Assembly: GCA_016789745.1 (NCBI GenBank)
Contig: JAEUQF010000011.1
Span: forward strand, 1 to 46,049
DNA: 46,049 nt
Source: Bryobacterales bacterium
GTDB taxonomy: Bacteria > Acidobacteriota > Terriglobia > Bryobacterales > Bryobacteraceae
Direction: 5' to 3'
Made by a program: the position numbers and the translations under genes. The notes under the pieces were generated by a model. It was not told the origin of the DNA, did no database searches, and was given only the letters and a program-made list of their open reading frames with translations. Shown here piece by piece: positions 26,470 through 34,446 of this stretch; position 1 is the first letter of the stretch, and the number at the start of each line of letters is the position of its first letter.

Positions 26470-26937
26470 TTAAATCGCGCTAATGCGTGCCATCACGTTG
26501 CTCACCCGATCAACGTAGCCGTCAACCGGATTGTACGTGCGCAGAATCTGCCGCACCGATTTCCCCCGGTACCAGGCCGAATTGCCGATCCGTTCGCCCA
26601 CCGTCTCAATGGCATGCTCGACGGATTCGAACTTGCGGGCCCCATTGGCCCAGCCAAACACGTTGTGACCGCGCGCGGCCTTTCCTCCCGTGCTTTCGAC
26701 GAAGCTCAGACTCGGCAACAGCCGCCAGTCAATCCGATAGCGATCCGAGACGCTCAAAAACACCGGGGCGAACTTCCGAACCGGGCACTGGCAGGCTTCA
26801 AAGAACCGCTCCAGTTTATCCAGCCTCCAATCCTTTTTCACCGCAGCCAGGCGGCGGATGGGTGCTCCCAGTTGCAGCGGAGCGACCATCAGAAAAGTCC
26901 CCAGGACAATACAACAGCTATAGCATCTACGTCGCAA
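26470..26937 (-). CDS. Exported lysozyme/glucosaminidase-like protein
   Basis: 155 residues from a TTG at 26937, chosen because AGGAG lies ten bases upstream and the protein then starts MRRRCYSCCIVLGTFLMVAP, a signal peptide. Earlier in-frame starts would lie upstream of the terminator at 27081-27124. The mature domain reads RIDWRLLPSLSFVESTGGK, HNVFGWANG, IGNSAWYRGKS and LRTYNPVDGYVDRV, the layout of small muramidase-type hydrolases, with Glu in SFVESTGG as candidate catalytic acid. A role in peptidoglycan remodelling is inferred. Confidence 0.65.
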   Translation of the reverse strand: MRRRCYSCCIVLGTFLMVAPLQLGAPIRRLAAVKKDWRLDKLERFFEACQCPVRKFAPVFLSVSDRYRIDWRLLPSLSFVESTGGKAARGHNVFGWANGARKFESVEHAIETVGERIGNSAWYRGKSVRQILRTYNPVDGYVDRVSNVMARISAI

Positions 26938-27071
26938 ACGCAGGCGTCTCCTTGTTCTTGTTTTTGGGATTGCATGCCGACTCAGGACAATATCGGCACA
27001 AACGCGGTGGAACCTGAGCAGTCCCCGGCAGGAAAAGAGTCTTAGTAATGCATCAAAAGACAGTATACCAA

Positions 27072-27323
27072 AACGACGAACCCCCGCCCACTTGCTCCTC
27101 AGGGGGAAGCAAGCGGGACGGGGGTCGCTAGGCCGTAGGATGCTTTTGCCTTGCGGGCTACTCACATCATCGCGCAGAGGAGACCGGTCAACAGGAACGG
27201 TTTCTCGCCACTGAACGAGAGGTCTACGTCAGAGCAGGAGCCTCAGCAGTCGGCCACCTCGCGCGTGGAATATCTACTACCAGTACTCATAAACTAGACT
27301 GGACCACCTCCTTTCTCAGTGAT
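27072..27323 (-). ncRNA. Short minus-strand transcript with strong SD and a 15-codon ORF
   Basis: A self-contained unit of about 250 bases. A promoter lies at 27359-27330 and a terminator at 27124-27081. The RNA carries AAGGAGGT near 27313-27305, then ATG at 27290 and the ORF MSTGSRYSTREVADC ending in TGA at 27245-27243. The frame continues open after that TGA as GSCSDVDLSFSGEKPF to a second TGA at 27164. It may be a leader peptide, a small RNA with an upstream ORF, or, if the first TGA is read as selenocysteine, a 42-residue protein with a CUGSC motif. No function is established. Confidence 0.5.
27081..27124 (-). terminator. Strong terminator hairpin of the short transcript
   Basis: A ~16-bp stem (CCCCCGCCC.ACTTGCT against AGCAAGCGGGACGGGGG, with one bulge) has a loop of about 11 bases. 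On the minus strand it is followed by TTCGTCGTTTT. It separates the short transcript from the lysozyme-like gene downstream, whose start must therefore lie after it. Confidence 0.7.
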
Positions 27324-27329
27324 GCTTTC

Positions 27330-27359
27330 ATCCTAAGGCGGAATTCTGGAACCTGTCAA
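27330..27359 (-). promoter_or_regulatory. Sigma-70-type promoter of the short transcript
   Basis: On the minus strand a perfect -35 box TTGACA (27359-27354) is followed after 18 bases by TAGGAT (27335-27330). The expected start of transcription is near 27323, about 33 bases before the ATG at 27290. It is among the best promoter matches in the window. Confidence 0.6.
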
Positions 27360-27409
27360 TGGGAAAATTAGCAACATAACCGCTACAGGAAGTAGGCCTG
27401 TGAAAAACC

Positions 27410-28426
27410 CTACAGGGTCTTGGATAGGAAGCGACACATCGCCAGCCCGTCCATCCAATTAAACGGGAACCGCCCGGTGGTGTAATGGGCGCACGGCAGC
27501 GTGAAAACCTGGTGCGGCGCGCACATCTCCCGAAAAGCCTCCAAGACCAGCTTGGAATACTCCGGCAGGAACGTTGTGTCGTACCGCGCCCATACCAACA
27601 GGCTAGGGATAGGCCGGGCTCTTACCCGTTCCAGAAAGCTGCCGGGGCTGATGATGCTCCAATAGCGCTTCAACTGCTCGCGGGTCAGATGCGTTTCAAT
27701 CCCTTGCTTGACGTGGCGCGTCGACACTCCGGTCCACACAACGTCCGACACATACATCGAGACGTGGTTGAACACCCCTGCGTTCACCCGCTCGTCATGT
27801 GCGGCTGTAATGAACGCTACACACGAGCCGAGGCTTGTCCCAAGCACCGCGAGCCGCTCATATCCCTGCCGTTGCAGCCACGTCAGGCACGACCGGACAT
27901 CCACTACGGTTTGCCGGAACGCATGCACCGTGCGGCCGATATTCGAAGACATGTGGTAGTCGGCGCGCTCCAGTTCCGGCGGCATCCGGCGGTCATGATA
28001 CGCCTTCGACATGCGTAGCGCCGTTACGCCGAACTTATTCAGCAGCTGGCAGAGCCCGATGTGGCCCATCGCGTCGGAATTCCACTGCGGCAGCACCACC
28101 ACCGCGCGCTTGCGGTCTTCCTGCGCCTTGAACAGGAAGCCATGGACGGTGTTGTTCTCAGGAAACGGCGAGTGGATCGGACTGGTAAACGTCAGGTGAT
28201 TGCCGTTTAGGTTGTAGTCGGCGGGCGTGGGGCCGGAATAGAAATCATCCGACCGCCGCAGGCTATCCTGCAGAAAACGCTCGAGTACCTGCGGAGCGTC
28301 GCCGTTAGGCGGCGGCTCCACTAGCCACTCGGCACCCCACTCAAACGGCCGCACGATACGGTTGGAGTCCGCCGAAGCCAGACGGTGCTCCCAATCGCCA
28401 ATCCACTTTGCGTAAAGACCTATCAT
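27410..28426 (-). CDS. Alpha/beta hydrolase (abhydrolase_18-like)
   Basis: 338 residues from ATG 28426. The fold shows AVVVLPQWNSDAMGH (oxyanion strand), the nucleophile elbow GTSLGSC near residue 218, an acid in WARYDTTFLPE and the catalytic His in PCAHYTTGRFPF. A conserved DRRMPPELERADYHMSSNIG precedes the elbow, as in abhydrolase_18/DUF2048 relatives. No signal peptide with this start; an upstream in-frame hydrophobic stretch (CYTVLLVLMIGLYAKW) could give a membrane anchor if translation starts earlier. A weak hairpin with five T overlaps its stop. Substrate unknown. Confidence 0.8.
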   Translation of the reverse strand: MIGLYAKWIGDWEHRLASADSNRIVRPFEWGAEWLVEPPPNGDAPQVLERFLQDSLRRSDDFYSGPTPADYNLNGNHLTFTSPIHSPFPENNTVHGFLFKAQEDRKRAVVVLPQWNSDAMGHIGLCQLLNKFGVTALRMSKAYHDRRMPPELERADYHMSSNIGRTVHAFRQTVVDVRSCLTWLQRQGYERLAVLGTSLGSCVAFITAAHDERVNAGVFNHVSMYVSDVVWTGVSTRHVKQGIETHLTREQLKRYWSIISPGSFLERVRARPIPSLLVWARYDTTFLPEYSKLVLEAFREMCAPHQVFTLPCAHYTTGRFPFNWMDGLAMCRFLSKTL

Positions 28427-28810
28427 CAGGACAAGAAGGACAGTGTAGCAAGGCGCGCAAGGGTACACCGGCTCGCCCGTCACCGGAAGCACGAGCAAAG
28501 CTGTTATGCCTTCTTAGCGAGCTTGGTGGGCTTGGCGAGAAAGGAAAAACCCGGATCCCGCCAAACTGCGTGGGATCCGGGCTGCAAACCATTCCCGCCG
28601 GAGGCAACTACCACCACCGAAGCGGAAAACCTCAAATTTACCCTTACTGCCCGACATGCAATCAATGGGCCGTTCCCAAGCTGTTCAAAAATCTAGTCGT
28701 GGCAACGAGGACTTCCCGATTTCCGGAGCCCTACGGCTTTCCCCCTATGGTTTCCCGTAGAACGCGTCTTCTCTTACCCTCCGCCACCCGGCGCGCTAGA
28801 ATGTCCGGAA
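28427..28810. other. Divergent gap between hydrolase and MFS genes
   Basis: 384 bases. Apart from the minus-strand terminator, no convincing gene is visible. After the hairpin a minus frame closes with the basic tail KPTKLAKKA at about 28508-28534, but no start or ribosome site supports it. A small RNA ending at the terminator is possible. The promoter of the MFS gene must lie in the right part. Confidence 0.35.
28545..28581 (-). terminator. Palindromic terminator in the 28.5 kb gap
   Basis: A perfect 10-bp stem CCCGGATCCC (28550-28559) and GGGATCCGGG (28572-28581) with a 12-base loop. On the minus strand it is followed by five T. It would end a minus-strand transcript coming from 28582-28810, where no gene was recognised. 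Confidence 0.65.
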
Positions 28811-30025
28811 GTGCGCCCCGCTGCCAGTCCTCAGACCGACCCCCTTCCCGAAGGCGCGCGCTCCCGTCTCGCTGCCCGTAACTCCCTGGCGGGCTTCTTC
28901 CTTTCCGGGCTGCTCATGGCGTTCCTCGGCGCGATTCTCCCGGCCTGGGGCCATCACCTCGAATCCGACCACAGCCGCATCGGCTTCTACTTCCTCAGCC
29001 TTAACGCTGGCCTCTGGGTCTCGGTGCCGGTATCGCAGCAGTTGCTGCGGCGGCGCAGCCTGCGATTCCTGCTGATTCTCGGCACGTCCATCTCCGCCGC
29101 GGCTTTCTTCTATCTGGCGGCCGTCGGTCCGCCTCGCGAGGACGCCTGGCGTCTGGCCGGTGCCGGGTTCTGCGGTCTGGGCGCCGGCCTCATCAATGCC
29201 GGCGTTTTCGTCACCATCTCCCCCGCCTACCGCCGCGACCCGGCCTCCACCGTGAATCTCTGCGGTCTGCTGTTCGGCCTCGGTTCGCTGACCTCTTCAC
29301 TACTGGTCGCCGGCACCTATTACATCTACACCACGGGAGCGATCCTGACCTTCCTCGGCGTCATCCCAGGCTACATGATCGCCTACTACGCCACCAGCCG
29401 CTGGGTGCCCGAAGAGATCCCGGCCGATCCGCCCACCGGCAAACGTATGGAAGAATTGCGCAGCCCGGCGGCCATCCTGCTGGCGCTGCTTCTATTTTTC
29501 CAGTTTGGAAACGAATGGGCTATTGCCGGCTGGCTGCCCCTGTTCCTGGTGCAGCAACTGGGCGTGAGTCCGGCCACCGCGCTGCTCCTGTTAAGCCTCT
29601 ATTGGCTGGCGCTCACGATGGGCCGCCTGATCATGCAGGCCGTCCTGCCGCAGGTGCGCCACGGGCGGCTGCTGTTGGGCAGCGTGCTCGCGGCCTGTTT
29701 CGGATGCTTCTCCCTCAGCCTGACCGACAGCCTGGCAGGCGCCTCCATGTCCCTGCTCCTGATTGGTGGCGGCTTCGCGGCCATTTACCCGCTTGTGGTG
29801 GAGAAGATCGGACACCGTTTCCCCTACTATCACCCCGGTGTCTTCAACGGCATGTTCTCCCTCGCCGTGACCGGCGGCTTGCTGGCGGCGGCTTCCCTCG
29901 GCGTGCTCGCCGATTGGGTCGGCCTCTGGGTCATCATGGGCCTGCCCGTGGCCGGATCCCTCGCTGTACTCGTCCTGCTGCTGCTGCTCTGGCTGGAGGC
30001 CCGCCTCAACCCGCAAGGGTCGTGA
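28811..30025 (+). CDS. Major facilitator superfamily permease
   Basis: 404 residues from a GTG. A ~22-residue polar N-terminus precedes twelve hydrophobic segments in two halves joined by a loop near residues 200-215 (RWVPEEIPADPPTGKRMEEL). The first half includes FFLSGLLMAFLGAILPAWG and GAGFCGLGAGLINAGVF; the second starts ILLALLLFFQFGNEWAIAG. The arrangement resembles fucose/FucP-like sugar or efflux MFS members; no substrate can be assigned. The GNAT gene follows 16 bases later, probably in one operon. Confidence 0.88.
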   Translation: MRPAASPQTDPLPEGARSRLAARNSLAGFFLSGLLMAFLGAILPAWGHHLESDHSRIGFYFLSLNAGLWVSVPVSQQLLRRRSLRFLLILGTSISAAAFFYLAAVGPPREDAWRLAGAGFCGLGAGLINAGVFVTISPAYRRDPASTVNLCGLLFGLGSLTSSLLVAGTYYIYTTGAILTFLGVIPGYMIAYYATSRWVPEEIPADPPTGKRMEELRSPAAILLALLLFFQFGNEWAIAGWLPLFLVQQLGVSPATALLLLSLYWLALTMGRLIMQAVLPQVRHGRLLLGSVLAACFGCFSLSLTDSLAGASMSLLLIGGGFAAIYPLVVEKIGHRFPYYHPGVFNGMFSLAVTGGLLAAASLGVLADWVGLWVIMGLPVAGSLAVLVLLLLLWLEARLNPQGS

Positions 30026-30041
30026 TACGCTAAGTCTTCGC

Positions 30042-30989
30042 ATGACCGACGGCACCGAGGTGATCAGCCTGCGTGATCTCGGTGGGACTGACCTCTGCCC
30101 GCTGCTGGCCGAGGAGACTCTCGCCTGGCGCGAGCTCCTGGATTGGGACTTCACCCCTTCCGCCGAATTAGTGATCCGCTTCGTCAACTTGCGCTCGCTC
30201 GACGGTCACGCACTGCTCGTCAATGGCGAAATCGCTGGCTACGCCTACTACATCGTCGATGAGCAGAAAGGCCTCATCGGCGACCTCTACGTCAGCCGCC
30301 ACCACCGCAGTTGGCAGCGCGAGGATGCGCTGCTCACCGCGGTCATCGACTCGCTGGTGGAACGCGAGCGGGTCCGCCGTATCGAAAGTCAGTTGATGAT
30401 GCTCACGGCGCCGCTCGACCGCCACCTGCCCTACGCCCACCGCGCCCAGGTCTTCCATCGCACGTTTATGATGCGCGCCGCCAGCTCCGCCCCACGCCTG
30501 GCAAGAAGCCCCGGTGCCGATCGCGTCCTGCTCGAAGGCTGGCGCGATGAACGCGCGTTGGAAGCCGCCCAAATCATCTCCCGGGCCTACCGCGGCCACA
30601 TCGACGCGCTCATCAACGATCAGTACGAAACCCCCGCCGGCGCCCGGCATTTTCTCGAAAACATCATCCAATATCCCGGTTGTGGCCAATTTCGCCGAGA
30701 CGCATCGTTTCTGGCCTTCGACCGTCTGCACGGATTACCTGTCGGCGTGGTGCTATCCGGAACCGTGGCCAGCGATGTCGGCCACATCACGCAGCTTTGT
30801 GTGACGCCGGAGGCCCGCGGCTGGGGAATCGGCTATGAACTGGTGCGCGCGGCCCTGCTCGCCCTCGAAGAAGCCGGCTGCGAACGCGTAAGCCTCACCG
30901 TCACCACCTCCAACCGCAGCGCCGTCTCGCTCTACGAACGCATGGGCTTCCACAGCGTGCGCCACTTCGGCGCCCATGTCTGGGGCTAA
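30042..30989 (+). CDS. Double GNAT N-acetyltransferase
   Basis: 315 residues with two GNAT-type halves. The N-terminal half (~1-150) is degenerate: GEIAGYAYYIVDEQKGLIGDL is present, but the acetyl-CoA loop is not. The C-terminal half (~165-315) is canonical: ITQLCVTPEARGWGIGYEL gives the Q/R-x-x-G-x-G/A loop and VTTSNRSAVSLYERMGF the final strand-helix. Such tandem GNATs resemble mycothiol synthase architecture, but specificity is open. It is probably co-transcribed with the MFS permease. Confidence 0.85.
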   Translation: MTDGTEVISLRDLGGTDLCPLLAEETLAWRELLDWDFTPSAELVIRFVNLRSLDGHALLVNGEIAGYAYYIVDEQKGLIGDLYVSRHHRSWQREDALLTAVIDSLVERERVRRIESQLMMLTAPLDRHLPYAHRAQVFHRTFMMRAASSAPRLARSPGADRVLLEGWRDERALEAAQIISRAYRGHIDALINDQYETPAGARHFLENIIQYPGCGQFRRDASFLAFDRLHGLPVGVVLSGTVASDVGHITQLCVTPEARGWGIGYELVRAALLALEEAGCERVSLTVTTSNRSAVSLYERMGFHSVRHFGAHVWG

Positions 30990-31017
30990 TACCGAGGATC
31001 AACCAACCGAACATCTA

Positions 31018-31550
31018 AGCTGCGTTACTCCGCGGGCTCCGCGGCTCGGCGCGCAAAATCCCAAAGTATCGCGCCAGGCCCCCACCGCTCGACGAGAACT
31101 TCCCCAGCATCGCCCCCGCTCGGAACGCAGCGTCCGTGACGGAGCACCCAATGCGGGCGGCCCATAGCCATGAAGACGCCCGCGAGCCTTCTGCGGTCTT
31201 CTTGGCGAGCGTGGCGGCTTGCTTTGTCCACCTACGACTCGGCGAAGGCGGGGCGAGCGATTTTCTGGAATGAGTCTCACTGAAGTCCACGGCGCGCCTT
31301 CGACGGAGTATCCCAGGCCCGGCGGACCGCCCTTAATCATGAAGACGCCCGCGAGCACTTCACTCTGTACTCTGGCGTTGTCTTCTTGCGTCCTCCGCGG
31401 CTCTGCGCGCGATTTATCGGCATCGTCTGCCGCGTTCAACGGGTACCCCAAGCCCTGGGGGCTGCCCATAACCCTGAAGACGCCTTTCCGGTCTTCTGGG
31501 CGACCTTGGAGGCTTGCTTTCCGCCGTACCCTGCCGGACGAGGAGCGATT
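31018..31550. repeat. Composite intergenic repeat array between convergent genes
   Basis: The whole 566-base gap between the GNAT and DUF72 stops is filled by related modules. Module A (..TCCGCGGCTCTGCGCGC..) is at about 31020-31052 and 31376-31412. Module B (..GCCCATAACCATGAAGACGC.. to TTGGCGAGCGTGGCGGCTTGC) is at about 31158-31235, 31326-31360 and 31460-31520. Module C (GGCGAAGGCGGGGCGAG) is at about 31239-31256. The order A-B-C of the first copy recurs at 37826-38078. No gene is expected here. Confidence 0.7.
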
Positions 31551-31555
31551 TCCCA

Positions 31556-32473
31556 CTACGCCGCAAACAACATCTGCTGCCGCGGCCCATGCACCCAGGC
31601 ATGCAACTCGGGCCGGTAATGCCGGTACAACGCCTGGGGCGCCTTCGGCAGCGCAGGCTCCATCATCCCCCGCATCTGCAGCGCATTCACCGCCGACTGC
31701 GCCTTCGCGTCGTTGTTGAAAATCACGTACACCTCCCGCGCAAAGGACCGCAGCCTCTGGATCCGCTGCTTCCATTCGGCCAACTCCGCGGGCGTATACA
31801 GATAGTCCCCGCGAACCGCCTTCGCACCCGTCCGCGCCTCATCATTCCAGCGGCTGTTCGGATTCCGCCCATGCAGCCGCACGTACCCGATAGGCGACGT
31901 CAGATACTGCGTCGGCGGCATCGAGTGCATCCCCGCCGCCTGGTCAATGTTCGCAAACCCCACGTGATAATCCATGAACGTGCCCAGCGCCTCATCGCAC
32001 GTCCAACTGTCGTGCCGCATCTCCGCCACCAGCGGATAAGCATGAAACGCGCGGCGCAGTTCAATAAAGAACTTCCGATTCTCCGCCGTGAATTTGAATG
32101 ACCACGGGAACTGCATCAGCACGCACGCCAGCCGTCCGGCCTCGGCCAGCGGCCGCAGCCCCTCGTGATAGCGTTCGATGAGGTCCGCTTCCAGCCGCCG
32201 CTCATGCGTAAACTCGCGCTGCAGCTTCGCCGTGAACCGGAACTTCGGCCGCTGCGCGATCTGCCGGACCCAGAGCTTCGAAATCTCCGGACGCAGCGGC
32301 TGGTAAAAAGACGTGTTAACCTCTAAGACGTCGAAATACTCCGCCAGATAAGGCAGAGGCTGAAAAGAACCCGGCCGGTGAGCCGGATAGAGCACGCGGT
32401 TCCAGTGGGGATAAGCCCAGCCAGCGAGTCCGCAGAAAGTAGAAGAGAGAGGGTTGGGGGAAGTGGAGGACAT
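31556..32473 (-). CDS. DUF72-family protein (YecE-like)
   Basis: 305 residues from ATG 32473, with AAGGA eight bases upstream. DUF72 signatures: CGLAGWAYPHW at ~14-24, YFDVLEVNTSFYQPL, RFTAKLQREFTHE, VLMQFPWSFKF, VAEMRHDSW and GYVRLHGRN, ending YVIFNNDAKAQSAVNA. The fold is a TIM barrel; biochemical role unknown, although a link to nucleic acid or oxidative repair has been proposed for the family. The upstream gap 32474-32737 is pyrimidine-rich and shows no gene. Confidence 0.93.
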   Translation of the reverse strand: MSSTSPNPLSSTFCGLAGWAYPHWNRVLYPAHRPGSFQPLPYLAEYFDVLEVNTSFYQPLRPEISKLWVRQIAQRPKFRFTAKLQREFTHERRLEADLIERYHEGLRPLAEAGRLACVLMQFPWSFKFTAENRKFFIELRRAFHAYPLVAEMRHDSWTCDEALGTFMDYHVGFANIDQAAGMHSMPPTQYLTSPIGYVRLHGRNPNSRWNDEARTGAKAVRGDYLYTPAELAEWKQRIQRLRSFAREVYVIFNNDAKAQSAVNALQMRGMMEPALPKAPQALYRHYRPELHAWVHGPRQQMLFAA

Positions 32474-32737
32474 AGGGAGAATCCTTCGCTTTTTGTTCGC
32501 CTTCAGAATACGGCCAAACCGCCCGCCGAGTCAACACTTTTCTGAATCTTAAAATTTCTTCAACTTTTTTCCACCGCCCGTAACCTCCTCCCCCCTGCCC
32601 GCGCCCTATAGTCAAATCCCCGTTACGACGGCGGGCGCACTCACCCCTTTCACCCAAACTGTTGCGCCCGCTACCCCTCTCTTCCACCCCTCGCACCCTG
32701 AATTCACACCATCCCTAAGTTCTACAAAAATCACTGC

Positions 32738-32766
32738 TTGCCTCGCCCTTGCGCGTGTGCTATCAC
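32738..32766 (+). promoter_or_regulatory. Probable hfq promoter
   Basis: TTGCCT (32738-32743) and TATCAC (32761-32766) are spaced by 17 bases, a reasonable sigma-70 match. Transcription would start near 32773 and give a ~60-base leader before the hfq ATG at 32833, with GAGGAG as ribosome site. Confidence 0.45.
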
Positions 32767-32832
32767 TGGAACAAATACCTGTTCCGCACGACCTGCAAAC
32801 CACGTGCGTGAACTACCCCGAGGAGATCCGGA

Positions 32833-33144
32833 ATGGAGACGGGAAACAGGCGACTGATCCGCCCGCCGATCATGGAAGTCAAAGAGAAATCGGAAAAGAG
32901 TAGAGCCCCCCAGGCACAGAAAAAACCGGTTCCTCCTGATCAGACCAACGCCGAGAACTTTTATTACGTCAAGCAGATGCAGAGCAAGACCCCCATGGTC
33001 TTCGTGCTCAAAGGGGGCGAAGCTCTGCACGGTGTCATCGAGTGGTACGACAAAACGTGCCTCAAGATCAATCGCACCGAAGGTCCGAACCTGCTGGTCT
33101 ATAAGCACAACATCCAGTACATGTATAAGGCCGAGGGCGAGTAA
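32833..33144 (+). CDS. hfq: RNA chaperone Hfq, N-terminally extended
   Basis: 103 residues. The start has a good GAGGAG ribosome site. Residues 1-42 form a charged, Lys/Pro-rich extension absent from enterobacterial Hfq. The Sm core follows: FYYVKQMQSKTPMVFVLKGG corresponds to Sm1 (helix and strands 1-2), GEALHGVIEWYDKTCLKI, and the Sm2 motif LVYKHNIQYMYK (YKHA/N-I). Hfq forms hexamers that pair small RNAs with mRNAs. The canonical distal-face residues are only partly recognisable, so RNA specificity may differ. Confidence 0.9.
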   Translation: METGNRRLIRPPIMEVKEKSEKSRAPQAQKKPVPPDQTNAENFYYVKQMQSKTPMVFVLKGGEALHGVIEWYDKTCLKINRTEGPNLLVYKHNIQYMYKAEGE

Positions 33145-33164
33145 ACCCGGCTGCGTTGAAGATT

Positions 33165-33200
33165 TGAGCCGGGCCTCCCTGCCCGGCTCAGTCCCGTTTT
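33165..33200 (+). terminator. hfq terminator overlapping the convergent thioesterase stop
   Basis: A perfect 10-bp stem TGAGCCGGGC (33165-33174) and GCCCGGCTCA (33181-33190) with a six-base loop is followed by GTCCCGTTTT on the plus strand. The right arm contains the TGA stop of the thioesterase gene on the other strand, so the hairpin probably serves both genes. Confidence 0.75.
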
Positions 33201-33685
33201 GCCTTCGCGCGCATTTCCAGGCGCGTCCGGCGCCGCTCTCCTGCCTTGTGCCAGCGCCTAATCTCATCCGTCGTCCGCGGCACCACCTGCGGCACAGGTA
33301 CCTTCCCCCCAGCCTCATCAATCGCCACAAACGTCAGATACGCCGAACTGGTGTGCCGCTGTTCGCCCGTGGTCAGGTTCTCCACCAGCACCCGCACCCC
33401 GACCTCCATCGAAGTCTGAAACACGCGGTTCACCGATGCCCGCAGAATCACCAACTCCCCGATATGTACCGGGTAGAGGAACGTCATGTAATCCACCGAG
33501 GCCGTCACCACCGCGTTACGGGCATGCCGCATCGCCGCCAGCGCCGCCGCGATGTCCACCAGGTGCATCACGCGCCCACCCAGCAGGTTCCCCAACGGGT
33601 TCGCGTAGATCGGCAGCGCCATCTCGGAAACCTCGGAAGCCGACTCGCTTACCGCACGCCCCTCCACGGGCAGAATGTCATCCAT
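33188..33685 (-). CDS. Acyl-CoA thioesterase (hotdog fold, YciA-like)
   Basis: 165 residues from ATG 33685. The hotdog motif reads NPLGNLLGGRVMHLVDIAAA near residue 28-47, with the Gly-rich turn and Asp of the family, followed by VVTASVDYMTFLYPVHIGEL and TSSAYLTFVAID. The C-terminal ~35 residues are a basic tail (RRWHKAGERRRTRLEMRAKAKR). It hydrolyses acyl-CoA thioesters in the cytosol. Convergent with hfq through a shared hairpin. Confidence 0.9.
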   Translation of the reverse strand: MDDILPVEGRAVSESASEVSEMALPIYANPLGNLLGGRVMHLVDIAAALAAMRHARNAVVTASVDYMTFLYPVHIGELVILRASVNRVFQTSMEVGVRVLVENLTTGEQRHTSSAYLTFVAIDEAGGKVPVPQVVPRTTDEIRRWHKAGERRRTRLEMRAKAKRD

Positions 33686-33751
33686 ACACGCCAACTTAGC
33701 ACTTGCCGCGCCGGGAATCCCATCCCTACTCCTGTACAATTGAGTAGAGAT

Positions 33752-34066
33752 ATGTCCCAGTCCAGAATCGACGCCCTTCAATCCATGCTCAGCCAGGACC
33801 CGAACAATAGCTTCGTAAGGTACGGACTGGCCCAAGCTTTGGCGTCCGGCGGGCAGTACCCGGAAGCCATCGCCCAATACCGCGATCTGCTGGCGCGCGA
33901 TGCCGGCTACGTCGCCGCTTACTACCACGGCGGCCAAGCCCTCGAAAAGGCCGGCGACATCGACGGCGCCCGTGCGCTCTATGAAGAGGGCATCGACGCC
34001 TGCACCCGCAAGGGCGATCTCCACACCCGCGGCGAAATCCAGGCCGCCCTCGATATCCTCGGCTAG
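33752..34066 (+). CDS. Small TPR protein
   Basis: 104 residues from ATG 33752. Three tetratricopeptide-like helical pairs: NSFVRYGLAQALASGGQYPE, then AAYYHGGQALEKAGDIDGAR, and a closing pair ending EIQAALDIL. No other domain or signal. TPR proteins mediate protein contacts; the partner is unknown. A TACAAT -10-like box lies at 33735-33740. Its stop is one base from the stop of the convergent PGPGW gene. Confidence 0.82.
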   Translation: MSQSRIDALQSMLSQDPNNSFVRYGLAQALASGGQYPEAIAQYRDLLARDAGYVAAYYHGGQALEKAGDIDGARALYEEGIDACTRKGDLHTRGEIQAALDILG

Positions 34067-34067
34067 C

Positions 34068-34304
34068 TCAATCTTCGGGCTGCGGCTGCGAGCGATATCC
34101 CAGCCGCACCAGCAATTGGTGCCAGCGCTCCTTGCCCCAATCCACAATCCGCTTCGCCCACGGGAAGTCCTCGCTGATCAGCACCAGTCCCAAGGCCATC
34201 ACCGCCACCCCAGGCCCCGGTACCAGCGGTAACGACAAGACAAAGCCCACCAGGATCAACACCAGTCCCGCGGTGATACGTGCTATCTTCCGGATCGGCT
34301 GCAT
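34068..34304 (-). CDS. PGPGW-type transmembrane protein
   Basis: 78 residues from ATG 34304 (AAGAG upstream; a GTG at 34361 would add 19 residues). One long hydrophobic hairpin, ITAGLVLILVGFVLSLPLVP, is followed by the family motif PGPGVAVMALGLVLIS and a charged tail EDFPWAKRIVDWGKE. The Trp of PGPGW is Val here. Inner-membrane protein of unknown function. Confidence 0.8.
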   Translation of the reverse strand: MQPIRKIARITAGLVLILVGFVLSLPLVPGPGVAVMALGLVLISEDFPWAKRIVDWGKERWHQLLVRLGYRSQPQPED

Positions 34305-34411
34305 GGTCTCTTCCCAGATTACCCCTAACCCGTTAGACGTGCGTTTGCGCCTTTTCGACACCCCAGTACTCTACCCTAGTACTTACTTTAGCCTGATCGT
34401 ACTGTTTTCTA

Positions 34412-34440
34412 TTGACCCTCTCCACTACTCACCTTACATT
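34412..34440 (+). promoter_or_regulatory. Promoter of the PilZ gene, possibly leaderless
   Basis: TTGACC (34412-34417) and TACATT (34435-34440) are separated by 17 bases. Transcription is expected to start about seven bases later, at the GTG start codon at 34447, so the mRNA may have no leader. Confidence 0.45.
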
Positions 34441-34446
34441 GAAGTT

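Noticed and set aside
25411..27045. 544-codon plus-strand open frame
   Set aside because: Arg/Gln/His-rich composition without motifs, opposite two minus-strand genes with signal peptides, and it crosses their gap.
26938..27165. Upstream extension of the lysozyme-like gene (MSSPQGK start)
   Set aside because: It would read through a strong terminator hairpin, and the TTG at 26937 has a ribosome site and signal peptide.
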